Assembly: GCF_004684905.1 (NCBI RefSeq)
Contig: NZ_SRJC01000010.1
Coordinates: 1 to 50,874, forward strand
Direction of reading: 5' to 3'
Source of the DNA: Halobacillus salinus
GTDB lineage: Bacteria > Bacillota > Bacilli > Bacillales > Halobacillaceae
Length of the DNA stretch: 50,874 nucleotides
Positions 36,001 to 48,148 of this stretch are shown here, one piece after another. The notes under the pieces were generated by a model. It did no database searches. It was not told the DNA's origin and was given only the letters and a program-made list of their open reading frames with translations. Within the stretch, counting starts at the first letter, position 1; the number at the start of each line of letters is the position of its first letter. The position numbers and the translations under genes are program-made.

Positions 36001-36120
36001 GTGTTGGAGAAACGGTGAGACTCCTACGGGAACATAGTACAGTCTGAGACCCCGCAACGACCGAAAGGGAGAGAGGAGGCTCAGCGAACGCCCGTGGAAA
36101 GCAAATCGTTTCTCCTACAC
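36001..36120 (+). repeat. Dispersed structured repeat, copy A
   Basis: A 120-bp non-coding element with inverted ends GTGTTGGAGAAACG (36001-36014) and CGTTTCTCCTACAC (36107-36120), one mismatch. Inside are GAGACTCCTACGGGA and AGGAGGCTC, which can pair. It aligns without gaps to copy B at about 84% identity (by hand count). The 387-bp stretch 35776-36162 otherwise holds only the yabG promoter, a terminator and the shorter hairpin. Confidence 0.85.
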
Positions 36121-36162
36121 CGGTTCTCTATATTAATAGAATCGACAAAACTTACCCTCAAT

Positions 36163-37588
<1,426 letters not shown>

Positions 37589-37628
37589 TATCTCTTCCCC
37601 CTGTATTCACGCACGTTTATCCACTCCT

Positions 37629-37637
37629 AGCATACCA
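37629..37637 (-). promoter_or_regulatory. Possible rnmV-rsmA promoter
   Basis: The minus strand reads TGGTATGCT, an extended -10-like site (TATGCT at 37629-37634) about 40 bp before rnmV. There is no good -35. Confidence 0.35.
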
Positions 37638-37788
37638 CGAATCCAATACTCGCGACACTCTCCCCCATAACCAAAAAAAGCCGGGACCTTCACACTCCTA
37701 TTGTTTCTATTAACACTATTGAAAAGGATAAAGGTTCTAATAAACGATAAATTTTTTGTAAAGAGGTTCAGTTTGTTTATCACTAAGG

Positions 37789-37908
37789 GTTTGGATAAAC
37801 AGAGAGACTCCTACGGGATCATAGTGCAGCGTGAGACCCCACAACGATCGAACGGGAGTGAGGAGGCTCACCGGACGCCCGTGGAAAGCAAGCTGTTTCT
37901 CCAACACC
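37789..37908 (+). repeat. Dispersed structured repeat, copy B
   Basis: Second copy of the element at 36001-36120, in the same orientation. Ends GTTTGGATAAACAG (37789-37802) and CTGTTTCTCCAACAC (37893-37907) are imperfect inverted repeats. The interior keeps GAGACTCCTACGGGA, GTGAGACCCC, GAGGAGGCTCA and CGCCCGTGGAAAGCAA. The 400-bp gap 37589-37988 otherwise holds only a weak promoter and the yabE terminator. Confidence 0.85.
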
Positions 37909-37953
37909 GCCACAGAGACCAGTGAAGAACCGACAGCGATATTCTGAAAATCT

Positions 37954-37984
37954 AAAAAGAGCAGGGAACTTGCATCCCTGCTCT
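37954..37984 (-). terminator. yabE terminator
   Basis: Ten-base perfect arms AGAGCAGGGA (37958-37967) and TCCCTGCTCT (37975-37984), 7-nt loop, T run on the minus strand. Confidence 0.9.
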
Positions 37985-37988
37985 TTCA

Positions 37989-39230
37989 TTAATCTAGAAT
38001 TTTAACTTTTACGTTTCGTCGACCGAAACTTAGAGCCTTGCTCTGAGATGAAACGTGAAGGTCGATACGGTTTCCGTTAATCGCGCCACCAGTATCCCCT
38101 GCAACAGCATATCCATAGCCTTCCACCCAGACGCGTGTTCCCAGGGGAATAACACTTGGGTCAACGGCAATAACTTTCGCATTCGGATTGGCATTCAAGT
38201 TAATGCCAGTAGCTGTAACGCCCGAGCAGCCTGAACAACTAGCTGTGTAGGCTGTGGCGTGCATATATAAAGTCTTCGAGCTACTTGTGTTTCCACGAGA
38301 AACAGTGGTCGCACTATTTGAGCTGCTTGAACTGCTTGAACTGTTTGATGCTGAACGTGTTGGTTGGGATACCTTCGTTCCAACCGCTACGATTTTTTTC
38401 TTACTTTCTTTCTCGACCGTCTCTTCTACTAACTCACGGCTTGCTTCTTCACCGTTCTTTAAGATCACTTCGTATTCCTTTGTAACGAGACCTTCTTCGC
38501 CAGAGGATACTACTTTCTCTTTCCCTTTAGCCATAGAATCATCATTACGTGTTTCGACGGTGAACCCTATTTCTTCCTCCACGATGTCTGTCACTTTTTC
38601 CACTCGAGTAAGTGTTACTTTCGTGTCAGGTTTTAAAGCGTCTTTTTTGGCTGGCTTTATTTCATCCAGTTTGTTGAGCTCTACATCTTGATTCTTTAGG
38701 AATTCACCGACAGTGGAAGCCGTCGTCCATACTTTCTCTTTCTCGCCACCTTCATCAAAAGCGACTTGGAAAGCATGATCGATGTGAATGTCCATCCCGT
38801 TCTCCACTTGCGCGCTCGCTTCATGGGACAAGTCGTCACGTTCTTTCACATCAACATTCTCTTCTTCTAGAAATTCTCCGACCGTCTTGGCGGTCGTAAA
38901 ATAAGACTTCGATTTTTTATCGTCTACTGCAAGATTTATAGATTTAGATGGTATGTACGTAACATCCATTCCAAAAGTTATAGGTTCAGATAGCTCATGC
39001 GAGAGTTCATCATGCGCTTCTACTTCGACGCCAAGGTCAGTGAGTAACTCGCCAACCGTATCGGCGTGTGTGCGGACAAGCTCTGTCTGCCCATTTTCCG
39101 TTACTTGAACAGAGGCTTTCGTTGCTTGATACGAAACGGTTAATAAAAAGGCGATGCTCGCAACAGAAATTATAGAAATCCACAATGCTGCATTACTGAA
39201 TACAGATTGCACCTTATTCTTTTTATCCAT
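37989..39230 (-). CDS. yabE: Cell wall-binding protein with DUF348, G5 and 3D domains (YabE, Rpf-like)
   Basis: Secreted or membrane-anchored wall enzyme. The 413-residue protein has one N-terminal membrane helix (about 16-36), three DUF348 repeats (each with a TVGELL/TVGEFL core near residues 58, 116 and 170), a G5 domain (about 205-285), a serine-rich linker (about 292-315) and a C-terminal 3D domain with the aspartates of VIAVDPSVIPLGT, AGDTGGAI and RIDLH. This fits lytic transglycosylase/resuscitation-type proteins such as YabE and YocH. AAAGGAGG seven bases before the ATG at 39230 fixes the start. Confidence 0.94.
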   Translation of the reverse strand: MDKKNKVQSVFSNAALWISIISVASIAFLLTVSYQATKASVQVTENGQTELVRTHADTVGELLTDLGVEVEAHDELSHELSEPITFGMDVTYIPSKSINLAVDDKKSKSYFTTAKTVGEFLEEENVDVKERDDLSHEASAQVENGMDIHIDHAFQVAFDEGGEKEKVWTTASTVGEFLKNQDVELNKLDEIKPAKKDALKPDTKVTLTRVEKVTDIVEEEIGFTVETRNDDSMAKGKEKVVSSGEEGLVTKEYEVILKNGEEASRELVEETVEKESKKKIVAVGTKVSQPTRSASNSSSSSSSSNSATTVSRGNTSSSKTLYMHATAYTASCSGCSGVTATGINLNANPNAKVIAVDPSVIPLGTRVWVEGYGYAVAGDTGGAINGNRIDLHVSSQSKALSFGRRNVKVKILD

Positions 39231-39261
39231 TCTGCCGCCTCCTTTCTTTAACACTCGTTCC

Positions 39262-39290
39262 ATTCTAGTCATCGCGATACTTGATGTCAA
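39262..39290 (-). promoter_or_regulatory. yabE promoter
   Basis: Minus-strand TTGACA (39285-39290), 17 bp, TAGAAT (39262-39267). Confidence 0.72.
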
Positions 39291-39308
39291 TAAAAGCCCC
39301 TTAACATG

Positions 39309-39341
39309 GAAAAAGGAGCCAGCACCTTTTTCGCTGACTCC
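39309..39341 (-). terminator. tatD terminator
   Basis: Nine-base arms GGAGCCAGC (39315-39323) and GCTGACTCC (39333-39341) with one wobble; CTTTTTC follows on the minus strand. Confidence 0.72.
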
Positions 39342-39443
39342 TCCATTATGCCTTTTCGCCTACGTGATTAACATAACAAACATGTTACAATTCCCATACA
39401 TTTTCACCCTTGATTTGTAACATTAGGACGAAAGTACGTATGA

Positions 39444-40214
39444 TTAGGACGAAACTCCAAAGAATTTGAGTGCATTCCGGGTGGTGATCTCGCTTACCTC
39501 TTCATAAGAAATTCCTTTTAACTCAGCAATTTGTTCTGCTACGAGAGAAACATAGGCTGGTTCGTTTCGCTTACCTCTATTCGGGTGTGGAGCTAGGAAC
39601 GGGCAATCCGTCTCGACCAACATATGCTCAAGGTCTATTTCTTTCGCTACTTCTTTTGGAAGCTTGGCATTCTTGAATGTTACAGGTCCACCGAGAGAAA
39701 TCATGAAATTCATCTCGATGCATTCCTTTGCAATTTCAGGAGGGCCACTGTAACAGTGCATGATGCCGCCAACTTCTGCTGCATTCTCTTCACGCAGGAT
39801 CTCCACAATATCCTCTGTCGCTTCACGGTTGTGAATGATGATTGGCATGTTCACCTTTTTGGCAAGGGCGATTTGTTTACGGAATACTTCTTTTTGCACT
39901 TCCACCGGTGATTTGTCCCAGTGATAATCCAGCCCCATCTCCCCGATAGCAACCACTTTAGGATGAGAGGACAATTCTTCGATCCAGTTCAAATCTTCTT
40001 CCGTCATATCTATAGCGTCAACGGGGTGCCAACCGACCGCTGCATAAATGTGGTCATTGTCCTCGGCAATTTGAATGGCTTTCGGAATGGTTTTTCGGTC
40101 AAAGCCCACAACTGTCATGTACCGGACACCCGCTTCGTGAGCCCGTGCGATCGTTTCTTGCAAATCGTCCTCGAATTGATCGGCATTCAAATGTACGTGC
40201 GTATCAAATAGCAT
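39444..40214 (-). CDS. tatD: TatD-family metal-dependent hydrolase (YabD)
   Basis: A TIM-barrel DNase of 256 residues. It shows the metal-binding DTHVHLNADQF at 4-14, AVGWHPVDA, GEMGLDYHWDKS with the conserved glutamate, HNREA and the C-terminal VETDCPFLAPHPNRGKRNEP. Members act as 3'-5' exonucleases on DNA or RNA. It lies just after metG. A 12-bp direct repeat spans its stop codon (39422-39433 and 39443-39454). Confidence 0.95.
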   Translation of the reverse strand: MLFDTHVHLNADQFEDDLQETIARAHEAGVRYMTVVGFDRKTIPKAIQIAEDNDHIYAAVGWHPVDAIDMTEEDLNWIEELSSHPKVVAIGEMGLDYHWDKSPVEVQKEVFRKQIALAKKVNMPIIIHNREATEDIVEILREENAAEVGGIMHCYSGPPEIAKECIEMNFMISLGGPVTFKNAKLPKEVAKEIDLEHMLVETDCPFLAPHPNRGKRNEPAYVSLVAEQIAELKGISYEEVSEITTRNALKFFGVSS

Positions 40215-40238
40215 CTGTTATCCACCTTTCCGATTCAA

Positions 40239-40268
40239 AACAAAAGGGAAGCCTGCGCCTCCCTTTTG
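40239..40268 (-). terminator. metG terminator
   Basis: Nine-base perfect arms CAAAAGGGA (40241-40249) and TCCCTTTTG (40260-40268), just past the metG stop; the T-rich part lies in the stem and is followed by TTTTGAATC. Confidence 0.65.
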
Positions 40269-40272
40269 AAAA

Positions 40273-42243
<1,971 letters not shown>

Positions 42244-42328
42244 TCAAAAAATCTAAGCACGTATTGGCTTTTAAGCTTATTGTTTCATTCTATCGATTTA
42301 TCTACTTTATTTCCATTCCTAACATTAA

Positions 42329-42358
42329 AATATACCGAATTTCCAGTAAAACTGTCAA
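42329..42358 (-). promoter_or_regulatory. metG promoter
   Basis: Minus-strand TTGACA (42353-42358), 18 bp, TATATT (42329-42334). The 412-bp gap between metG and abrB holds this, the abrB control region and a small ATGGTT/AACCAT hairpin (42422-42438); no gene is seen. Confidence 0.72.
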
Positions 42359-42557
42359 AAATAACACAATACCATATTTCACATTTGTAAAGACTCTGGT
42401 AAAATAAGATGTAAAAGATAGATGGTTAAATCAACCATTTTTGGTATAGACAATTTTATTCCGCTTCCCTAAATAGGTCTGTTTGTTGCATTATTCAGTA
42501 ATTTCGAATACCCTGGTTGGTATGAAAATCTGGAAACAGTTTTTAGCTTATAAGGAA

Positions 42558-42586
42558 TTGACTTGTCTGGGAATGGTTGGTACTAT
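42558..42586 (+). promoter_or_regulatory. abrB promoter
   Basis: Plus-strand TTGACT (42558-42563), 17 bp, TACTAT (42581-42586) with extended TGG before the -10. Confidence 0.8.
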
Positions 42587-42588
42587 TA

Positions 42589-42617
42589 TGTCGAGACATA
42601 TGTCGAAAGATGACGAA
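42589..42617 (+). promoter_or_regulatory. Three tandem Spo0A boxes in the abrB control region
   Basis: TGTCGAG (42589-42595), TGTCGAA (42601-42607) and TGACGAA (42611-42617) follow the -10 directly, at starts 12 and 10 bp apart. Two match TGnCGAA exactly. Binding of phosphorylated Spo0A here would block abrB transcription, as known in B. subtilis. Confidence 0.82.
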
Positions 42618-42646
42618 AAAACTTTTGATTGAGGGGAGACAGAATA

Positions 42647-42925
42647 ATGAAATCTACAGGTATTGTACGTAAAGTTGACGAACTAGGTCGGGTGGTGATT
42701 CCGATTGAACTTCGTCGTACTCTTGGAATCAATGAAAAAGACGCTTTGGAAATCTACGTGGACGATGATCGCATCGTGCTTAAGAAGTACAAGCCGAACA
42801 TGACTTGCCATGTGACTGGGGAAGTTTCTGATGACAATATGAAACTTGCAAATGGTAACCTTGTACTAAGCAAAGAAGGCGCAGAAAAGCTGCTTTCAGA
42901 GATTCAAACTAACCTAAACAAATAA
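42647..42925 (+). CDS. abrB: Transition-state regulator AbrB
   Basis: Represses post-exponential and sporulation genes during growth. The 92-residue protein has the swapped-hairpin DNA-binding domain (MKSTGIVRKVDELGRVVIP to about residue 50) and a C-terminal multimerisation domain (about 55-92) with the conserved cysteine in NMTCHVTGEV. The ATG at 42647 has AGGGGAG eight bases upstream; an earlier ATG at 42629 is unsupported. It is divergent from metG and convergent with rsmI. Confidence 0.97.
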   Translation: MKSTGIVRKVDELGRVVIPIELRRTLGINEKDALEIYVDDDRIVLKKYKPNMTCHVTGEVSDDNMKLANGNLVLSKEGAEKLLSEIQTNLNK

Positions 42926-43003
42926 TAAAACCATAGAAACAGATAAAGAATTTTTTTGAGACGATAGGTTAAAAGACGACTAAAAAAATAGACATATGTT
43001 ATA

Positions 43004-43046
43004 GAAAAACCCCTTACTGGTACAGGCCTGCAGTAAGGGGTTTTTT
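43004..43046. terminator. Bidirectional terminator between abrB and rsmI
   Basis: Fifteen-base perfect arms (AAAAACCCCTTACTG and CAGTAAGGGGTTTTT) with T runs on both sides; serves both convergent genes. Confidence 0.93.
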
Positions 43047-43071
43047 ATGTCAGCTAGAAGTTAAAGAAATC

Positions 43072-43944
43072 TTAATCGACGTGATAAGTTTGGTACACGT
43101 CTCGCTTCTGCAGCTTCCGATCAACCGCAACTTGCTTGATTGCATCCTTGCTTCTCATGCCCTCTTTTTCAATGTAGTGCTCAACGTGTTCGACAATAGA
43201 AAGGTCCGACCACCAAATATCGTTCGCATCCTCTTCCTCCCCGGACGCTCCTTCGATGATCACACAAAATTCCCCGCGGACATGCTCTTCTGTAGCCCAG
43301 TCGATAAGCTCTACTAACGTGCCACGGACATATTCTTCATACCGCTTCGTTAATTCTCGAGCAAGCGTCGCTTCCCGGTCGCCTAAAATCTCTTCTGTAT
43401 GAGTAAGCATCTCCTTCAATCTGTGGGGCGACTCGTAGAAAATCAAGGTTGCCTTCAGACGCTTCAATTCGTTCAACTGTTCTGCCCGGTCTTTCTTTTT
43501 TCGTGGCAAAAAGCCACAAAATTGAAATTGTTCTGTTGATAACCCAGAGCCAGCTAGAGCAGGAAGTGCGGCATTCGCACCCGGTAAAACAACGACAGGA
43601 ACATCTGCTTCTACAGCCAGTGCTACTAAATCAGCACCAGGATCCGAAATAGCCGGCATTCCAGCATCACTCACTACAGCAATCGATTGTCCTTCCTGCA
43701 TTAATTCGACGAGATGAGGGCCTTTTGAATGTTTGTTATGTTCGTGATAACTCACTAATCCAGTCTGTATCTCAAAGTGGTTCAATAATTTTTTTGTATT
43801 CCGCGTATCCTCTGCGGCGATGGAATTCACGTCACGAAGCGTTTGAACCGCACGATACGTCATGTCTTCCAAGTTGCCGATGGGAGTAGGGACGACATAC
43901 AGCGTCCCAAGCGTTGTATCCGAAAAACTTTTTTGGACCTTCAC
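43072..43944 (-). CDS. rsmI: 16S rRNA (cytidine-1402 2'-O)-methyltransferase
   Basis: Tetrapyrrole-methylase-fold enzyme that methylates C1402 in the ribosomal P site. The 290-residue protein shows GTLYVVPTPIGNLEDMT at 13-29, AAEDTRNTKKLL near 43-54, and VVSDAGMPAISDPG near 89-102. It starts with GTG; its ribosome site GGAGG lies in the last codons of yazA. It is the last gene of trmN6-yazA-rsmI. Confidence 0.96.
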   Translation of the reverse strand: MKVQKSFSDTTLGTLYVVPTPIGNLEDMTYRAVQTLRDVNSIAAEDTRNTKKLLNHFEIQTGLVSYHEHNKHSKGPHLVELMQEGQSIAVVSDAGMPAISDPGADLVALAVEADVPVVVLPGANAALPALAGSGLSTEQFQFCGFLPRKKKDRAEQLNELKRLKATLIFYESPHRLKEMLTHTEEILGDREATLARELTKRYEEYVRGTLVELIDWATEEHVRGEFCVIIEGASGEEEDANDIWWSDLSIVEHVEHYIEKEGMRSKDAIKQVAVDRKLQKRDVYQTYHVD

Positions 43945-43947
43945 TTT

Positions 43948-44208
43948 CTAAAAACCTCCTTGTTCTTTCACGTAACGCTCTTTCTGGGTCCGAGACAGCC
44001 GTTTAATACGGTATTCCGTCTGCATCGCTTCCCTCTTCGTCTCAAATGTCTGCACCAATTCTATTACAAACGGACCTCGTCCTCTTGTGTATTTTGCCCC
44101 TTTGCCTGATTCATGCATCTTCAGCCGGTTCTCGAAATCATTCGTATAGCCGGTGTAAAACGTATTATCCTTACACCTTAACATGTAGACATAATGCTCA
44201 TCCGCCAT
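43948..44208 (-). CDS. yazA: GIY-YIG domain protein YazA (UPF0213)
   Basis: An 86-residue single-domain GIY-YIG protein ([20 protein letters not shown], later the [13 protein letters not shown] and conserved Glu in FETKREAM). The fold is that of a nuclease, but the cellular role of this family is unknown. It overlaps the end of yabB by 11 bp and sits between two RNA methyltransferase genes. Confidence 0.92.
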   Translation of the reverse strand: MADEHYVYMLRCKDNTFYTGYTNDFENRLKMHESGKGAKYTRGRGPFVIELVQTFETKREAMQTEYRIKRLSRTQKERYVKEQGGF

Positions 44209-44941
44209 AAAGTATCTTCCTTAGTTCCGGTGTGTAATCACCAGAATCGGTCAGTGCATAGAGGGGTGGTAGAACATCAAGACCAGGGTTACCATCTCTC
44301 GTTCCTTCAATTAACAGTATATTGGCCTCTTTTCCCTTTTTCGGATAGACGAGCCTCATCCGCTTCGGTTCCAATTTATACTTGCGGAATAACGTCAAGA
44401 TATCCACCAGCCGCTCCGGGCGGTGAACCATCGATACCTTGCCGCCTGACTTAGCAAGCTTACTGCACGATTCAATCACTTCCTCGAGGTTACAATGGAT
44501 CTCGTGTCTTGCAATCGCCAGATGTTCATTTAGGTTCTTCTGATCTTGCTTCGGAGTAGGGAAATAAGGAGGGTTACATGTTACGAGATCGAACTTATCG
44601 TTTCCGTAATACCCTGGCATATCTCTCAAGTCCCCGTGAATCATCGACAACTGGTCGCCAAGTTCATTCAGCTCGATATTCCTAAGTGCCATATCATAGA
44701 GTCTCTCTTGAATTTCCACCCCTGTAATCGGAACGTTCGAGCGTGTCGTTAAAAAGAGCGGAATCACACCGTTCCCTGTACACAGATCTAGAATTTTCCC
44801 TCTTGTTTTCGGTACATACGTAAAATCCGCTAATAGTACCGCATCTAGGGAAAATGCGAAGACACTTTCACTTTGGATAATTCTCATATTCTCCTCTGCA
44901 AGCAAAAAATCGATTCGTTCATCACCATACAATTGCACCAT
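44198..44941 (-). CDS. yabB: tRNA1(Val) (adenine-37-N6)-methyltransferase family protein YabB
   Basis: A Rossmann-fold SAM methyltransferase of 247 residues with [13 protein letters not shown] (SAM site, about 46-58) and the NPPYF catalytic motif of N6-adenine methyltransferases near 117-121. It is close to the TrmN6 family, which modifies A37 of tRNA; the exact tRNA is not proved. The ATG at 44941 has AAAGGA nine bases upstream, preferred over the earlier in-frame start. Confidence 0.9.
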   Translation of the reverse strand: MVQLYGDERIDFLLAEENMRIIQSESVFAFSLDAVLLADFTYVPKTRGKILDLCTGNGVIPLFLTTRSNVPITGVEIQERLYDMALRNIELNELGDQLSMIHGDLRDMPGYYGNDKFDLVTCNPPYFPTPKQDQKNLNEHLAIARHEIHCNLEEVIESCSKLAKSGGKVSMVHRPERLVDILTLFRKYKLEPKRMRLVYPKKGKEANILLIEGTRDGNPGLDVLPPLYALTDSGDYTPELRKILYGG

Positions 44942-44956
44942 CTTGTTTGTTCCTTT

Positions 44957-44984
44957 CTTATATCTGTATAACAATAATTTTCAA
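44957..44984 (-). promoter_or_regulatory. Possible yabB promoter
   Basis: Minus-strand TTGAAA (44979-44984), 16 bp, TATAAG (44957-44962). It is needed because yabA upstream ends in a terminator. Confidence 0.4.
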
Positions 44985-45076
44985 TTCAATCTATCTACTC
45001 TTTCCTATAATCAAGGACAAGTACGGAGTCTTCCATCTTTTAATAGCATAAGAGTTCGTCAACTTTGACGCAAATA

Positions 45077-45116
45077 TAAAAAAAGAAAGCCCTCCCTTTA
45101 TTACAAGGAAAGGCTT
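45077..45116 (-). terminator. yabA terminator
   Basis: Twelve-base stem AAGCCCTCCCTT with AAGGAAAGGCTT, with two wobble pairs, followed by TTTCTTTTTTT on the minus strand. Confidence 0.82.
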
Positions 45117-45126
45117 GGACACGGGA

Positions 45127-45480
45127 TTATTTTTGTTTATTTAAAAACGAAAGGCAGAATAGGCAGTCTTCATCTCTTGGGCTGCCGAAGTGCAAATTAC
45201 AAATATGAAAGCCTTCTTCATAAAGGCGAGCCAAGTTATCGTAGCCTTCACCTACTACAGCGCCACGATCCTGCTTGGAATCGCGCGAAGAAGTGGATGA
45301 TTGATTCTCTTCGTTTTCTTGATCTAAACGTTGTCGTAAATGATGATTTTCAAGCGATAAGTGCTGATTCTCTTCTAATAAATAGGCAAGCTGCTTTTTT
45401 AAATCGCCGAGCTGTTCATATAATTCACCGATTTGGCTCTCTAAGTGGGATACTTGTTCAAAAATGGCTTTCTTCTTCAC
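45127..45480 (-). CDS. yabA: Replication initiation control protein YabA
   Basis: Negative regulator of DnaA that also binds the DnaN clamp, so it limits re-initiation. The 117-residue protein has an N-terminal coiled coil (about 1-60) and a C-terminal zinc module with HICNLHFG and DCLFCLSFL (C, H and CxxC ligands). The start is a GTG at 45480 six bases after AAGGTGGAG; the GTG at 45492 lies inside that site. It lies next to holB and ricT. Confidence 0.94.
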   Translation of the reverse strand: MKKKAIFEQVSHLESQIGELYEQLGDLKKQLAYLLEENQHLSLENHHLRQRLDQENEENQSSTSSRDSKQDRGAVVGEGYDNLARLYEEGFHICNLHFGSPRDEDCLFCLSFLNKQK

Positions 45481-45496
45481 GCTTGACTCCACCTTT

Positions 45497-46324
45497 TTAT
45501 TCTGAAGCTTCGGTTTGGAGGACTCCTTCGTCGATCAATTCTTGTAAGGAGTACTCAAGGACACGCTCTTTATCACGGAATTCGACCTGGACCATTCTTT
45601 CTAGCATGTTCAGTCCAACGACTTTTCCTTTTCCAAATGACGTGGCGATACTTTCCCCAAGATCAGGTAGCTCTTTCTTAGCTGCTTCGTAGTCATCGTT
45701 CTCATACTTGAGACAGCACATAAGACGTCCACACAAACCGGAGATTTTGGCAGGGTTCAAGGAAAGGTTCTGATCCTTAGCCATCTTAATCGATACCGGT
45801 TCAAAATCACCTAGGAATGTGGAGCAGCAGAGCATACGACCGCACGGACCAATTCCACCTAACATCTTAGCTTCGTCCCGAACCCCGATTTGACGGAGCT
45901 CAATGCGTGTTTTAAAAACAGAAGCTAAGTCTTTCACTAATGTTCGAAAATCGACTCGACCATCAGCTGTAAAATAAAAGATCACTTTATTGCGATCAAA
46001 TGTGTATTCGACATCAACAAGGTTCATGTCCAATTTATGTTCACGAATTTTCTTCTCACAAACGCGGTATGCTTCAGAAGCGTTGTCTTTGTTTTCATCC
46101 ACCGTGACCTTATCTTTGTCGTCGGCCATACGGATAACTTTTTTGAGAGGTAGTACGACGTCCTCTTCATCTACGGATTTATTAGCAATGACAACTTTCC
46201 CGAATTCAATCCCACGAACTGTTTCGACGATGACATAGTCTTCTGTCGTCATCTTCAATCCGCCGGGATCAAAATAATAAATTTTCCCCGCCTGTTTAAA
46301 TCGGACACCTACAACTTCGATCAT
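45497..46324 (-). CDS. ricT: RicT, PSP1-domain subunit of the Ric complex (YaaT)
   Basis: With RicA (YmcA) and RicF (YlbF) it forms an iron-sulfur complex that helps RNase Y cut mRNAs and speeds the phosphorelay to Spo0A. The 275-residue protein shows cysteine clusters CGRMLCCS near 158-165 and [11 protein letters not shown] near 187-200, fitting cluster ligands, and the PSP1 domain from about residue 60. It lies between holB and yabA. Confidence 0.94.
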   Translation of the reverse strand: MIEVVGVRFKQAGKIYYFDPGGLKMTTEDYVIVETVRGIEFGKVVIANKSVDEEDVVLPLKKVIRMADDKDKVTVDENKDNASEAYRVCEKKIREHKLDMNLVDVEYTFDRNKVIFYFTADGRVDFRTLVKDLASVFKTRIELRQIGVRDEAKMLGGIGPCGRMLCCSTFLGDFEPVSIKMAKDQNLSLNPAKISGLCGRLMCCLKYENDDYEAAKKELPDLGESIATSFGKGKVVGLNMLERMVQVEFRDKERVLEYSLQELIDEGVLQTEASE

Positions 46325-46331
46325 ACGGTAA

Positions 46332-47318
46332 TCACCTCTGTAGTTGAAGGGTAAGTTGTTCCATCACTAAGTTCGGATGGACATTCTGATTTATCTTTCG
46401 CTTCGCCTCTAATATCTTAGACAAACAGTGAGCTGCAGATTGACGTGACCACTTCATGGCAGCTTGGCTCACTCTTTCTTTTTCTGTGATAAACACCATT
46501 GCATCATCCCGGTCCAAATAGTCATTAATCACATCTTGGAACCAAAGCATGAGTACGTCCAGTCCTCGCTGCATCTGTGTTCGTTCTTTGAAATGAGGCA
46601 TCCACTGATGGTTGATAAATAAAAGTCCTTCGTTTGGTTTATTTTGAAGCACTTCAATTAATTGTATCACTAATTTTCGCACATTAGCAAACCACTCATC
46701 CTCGTTCATCTCAAGCGCCTCAGACAAGTTATTCGTCAAAGCGGCCAACAATTTGGCATTCGACTGGGAAACGCCTTCTTCTACCAAACGCTTCTCTACA
46801 CGGGCAGGATTCAGAGGTTGGAATGCGAGCAGCTGACACCTCGAGCGAATGGTGTCCAACATCGTCTGACCGCTCTCGGTCAATAGCATAGCCGTTGTCT
46901 GTTTGCTCGGTTCTTCTAAGAACTTCAAAAGCCTATTCGACGCATTCGTCGTCATCTTATCCGCATCGACTACGATATATACTTTACGATTCGACTCAAG
47001 ACCTGTATAAGTAAATTCCTTCTGTAAATGCAGGATCTGCTCTTTCTTGATGGACTGCCCGTCCGGCTCTACCCAATGCAGGTCCGGATGGTTTCCTGAA
47101 TCAATCCGTTTGCATTCACGACAGTTTTGACAAGGCTCTGCCCCTTCCCGGTTTGGACAGAAGATTGCTTTAGCAAACAAGGCAGCCATATCTTTCTTTC
47201 CCGTTCCGCGGCTTCCTTGGAATAAATAGGCGTGTGATATGCGATTTTTTTTAAAGCTGTTCATGAGCATCTGAGCAGCAAGAGGCTGCAACTCTTTCAT
47301 CTCGTTCCATGTCTGCAT
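46332..47318 (-). CDS. holB: DNA polymerase III delta' subunit
   Basis: Clamp loader subunit of the replisome. The 328-residue AAA+ protein has a P-loop-like FQGSRGTGKKDMAAL near 33-47, a zinc module with CPNREGAEPCQNCREC near 54-69, and the sensor region ASNRLLKFLEEP. It lies between yaaR and ricT in the conserved tmk-yaaQ-yaaR-holB-yaaT order. Confidence 0.95.
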   Translation of the reverse strand: MQTWNEMKELQPLAAQMLMNSFKKNRISHAYLFQGSRGTGKKDMAALFAKAIFCPNREGAEPCQNCRECKRIDSGNHPDLHWVEPDGQSIKKEQILHLQKEFTYTGLESNRKVYIVVDADKMTTNASNRLLKFLEEPSKQTTAMLLTESGQTMLDTIRSRCQLLAFQPLNPARVEKRLVEEGVSQSNAKLLAALTNNLSEALEMNEDEWFANVRKLVIQLIEVLQNKPNEGLLFINHQWMPHFKERTQMQRGLDVLMLWFQDVINDYLDRDDAMVFITEKERVSQAAMKWSRQSAAHCLSKILEAKRKINQNVHPNLVMEQLTLQLQR

Positions 47319-47333
47319 GGTTCGTTTCCGTCC

Positions 47334-47771
47334 TTACGTATATATATTGATGAGTAGTCCTTTAATTTCACCGATGATCCCTAGTAGATCAATCGATCCC
47401 TTCTCCTGATCCATTACTGCATCGGTAAGCTCTGCTAATTTCTCATCAACAGATTCGACAATCGTAAGCTTTCGTGTCTGTCCATGAGGGCTGAAGCTAC
47501 GGGAATGTTTTAAGTTCATTCCATACTGGACGGACTCTTTCATGAAATCTTTGATCAACCGTTTATATTTTGCCAGATCACGAAAAGAGCGGAACCTTGC
47601 AACCCGTTCCCCTTGCGTCGTAATCTTAGACATAAGCTGATTCAACTGGGCTTGCTGCATTTGACGGGATTGCGACTGAACAAGTGTATCAAAGCTTTGC
47701 TTCCCTTTAGTATGTTGAGGCAGCTTCTGTGTCGCTTCCACTTGAGTGCGCATGTCCTGACTAATTTTCAT
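47334..47771 (-). CDS. yaaR: DUF327 protein YaaR
   Basis: A 145-residue protein, mostly helical and basic (LMSKITTQGERVARFRSF, DLAKYKRLIKDFMKESV). The family is conserved in Firmicutes at this site but its function is unknown. It lies 17 bp after darA and 15 bp before holB. Confidence 0.9.
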   Translation of the reverse strand: MKISQDMRTQVEATQKLPQHTKGKQSFDTLVQSQSRQMQQAQLNQLMSKITTQGERVARFRSFRDLAKYKRLIKDFMKESVQYGMNLKHSRSFSPHGQTRKLTIVESVDEKLAELTDAVMDQEKGSIDLLGIIGEIKGLLINIYT

Positions 47772-47788
47772 AGGGAATCTCCTTTATA

Positions 47789-48145
<357 letters not shown>

Positions 48146-48148
48146 CTA

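Noticed and set aside
37805-37818. The repeat contains ACTCCTACGGGA, identical to a famous conserved stretch of 16S rRNA
   Set aside because: The match ends after 12 bases and the surrounding sequence is unlike 16S rRNA; I treat it as chance, though it could cause primer cross-hits.
45177-45692. Plus-strand frame of 171 codons
   Set aside because: Antisense to yabA and ricT, both of which are well supported.
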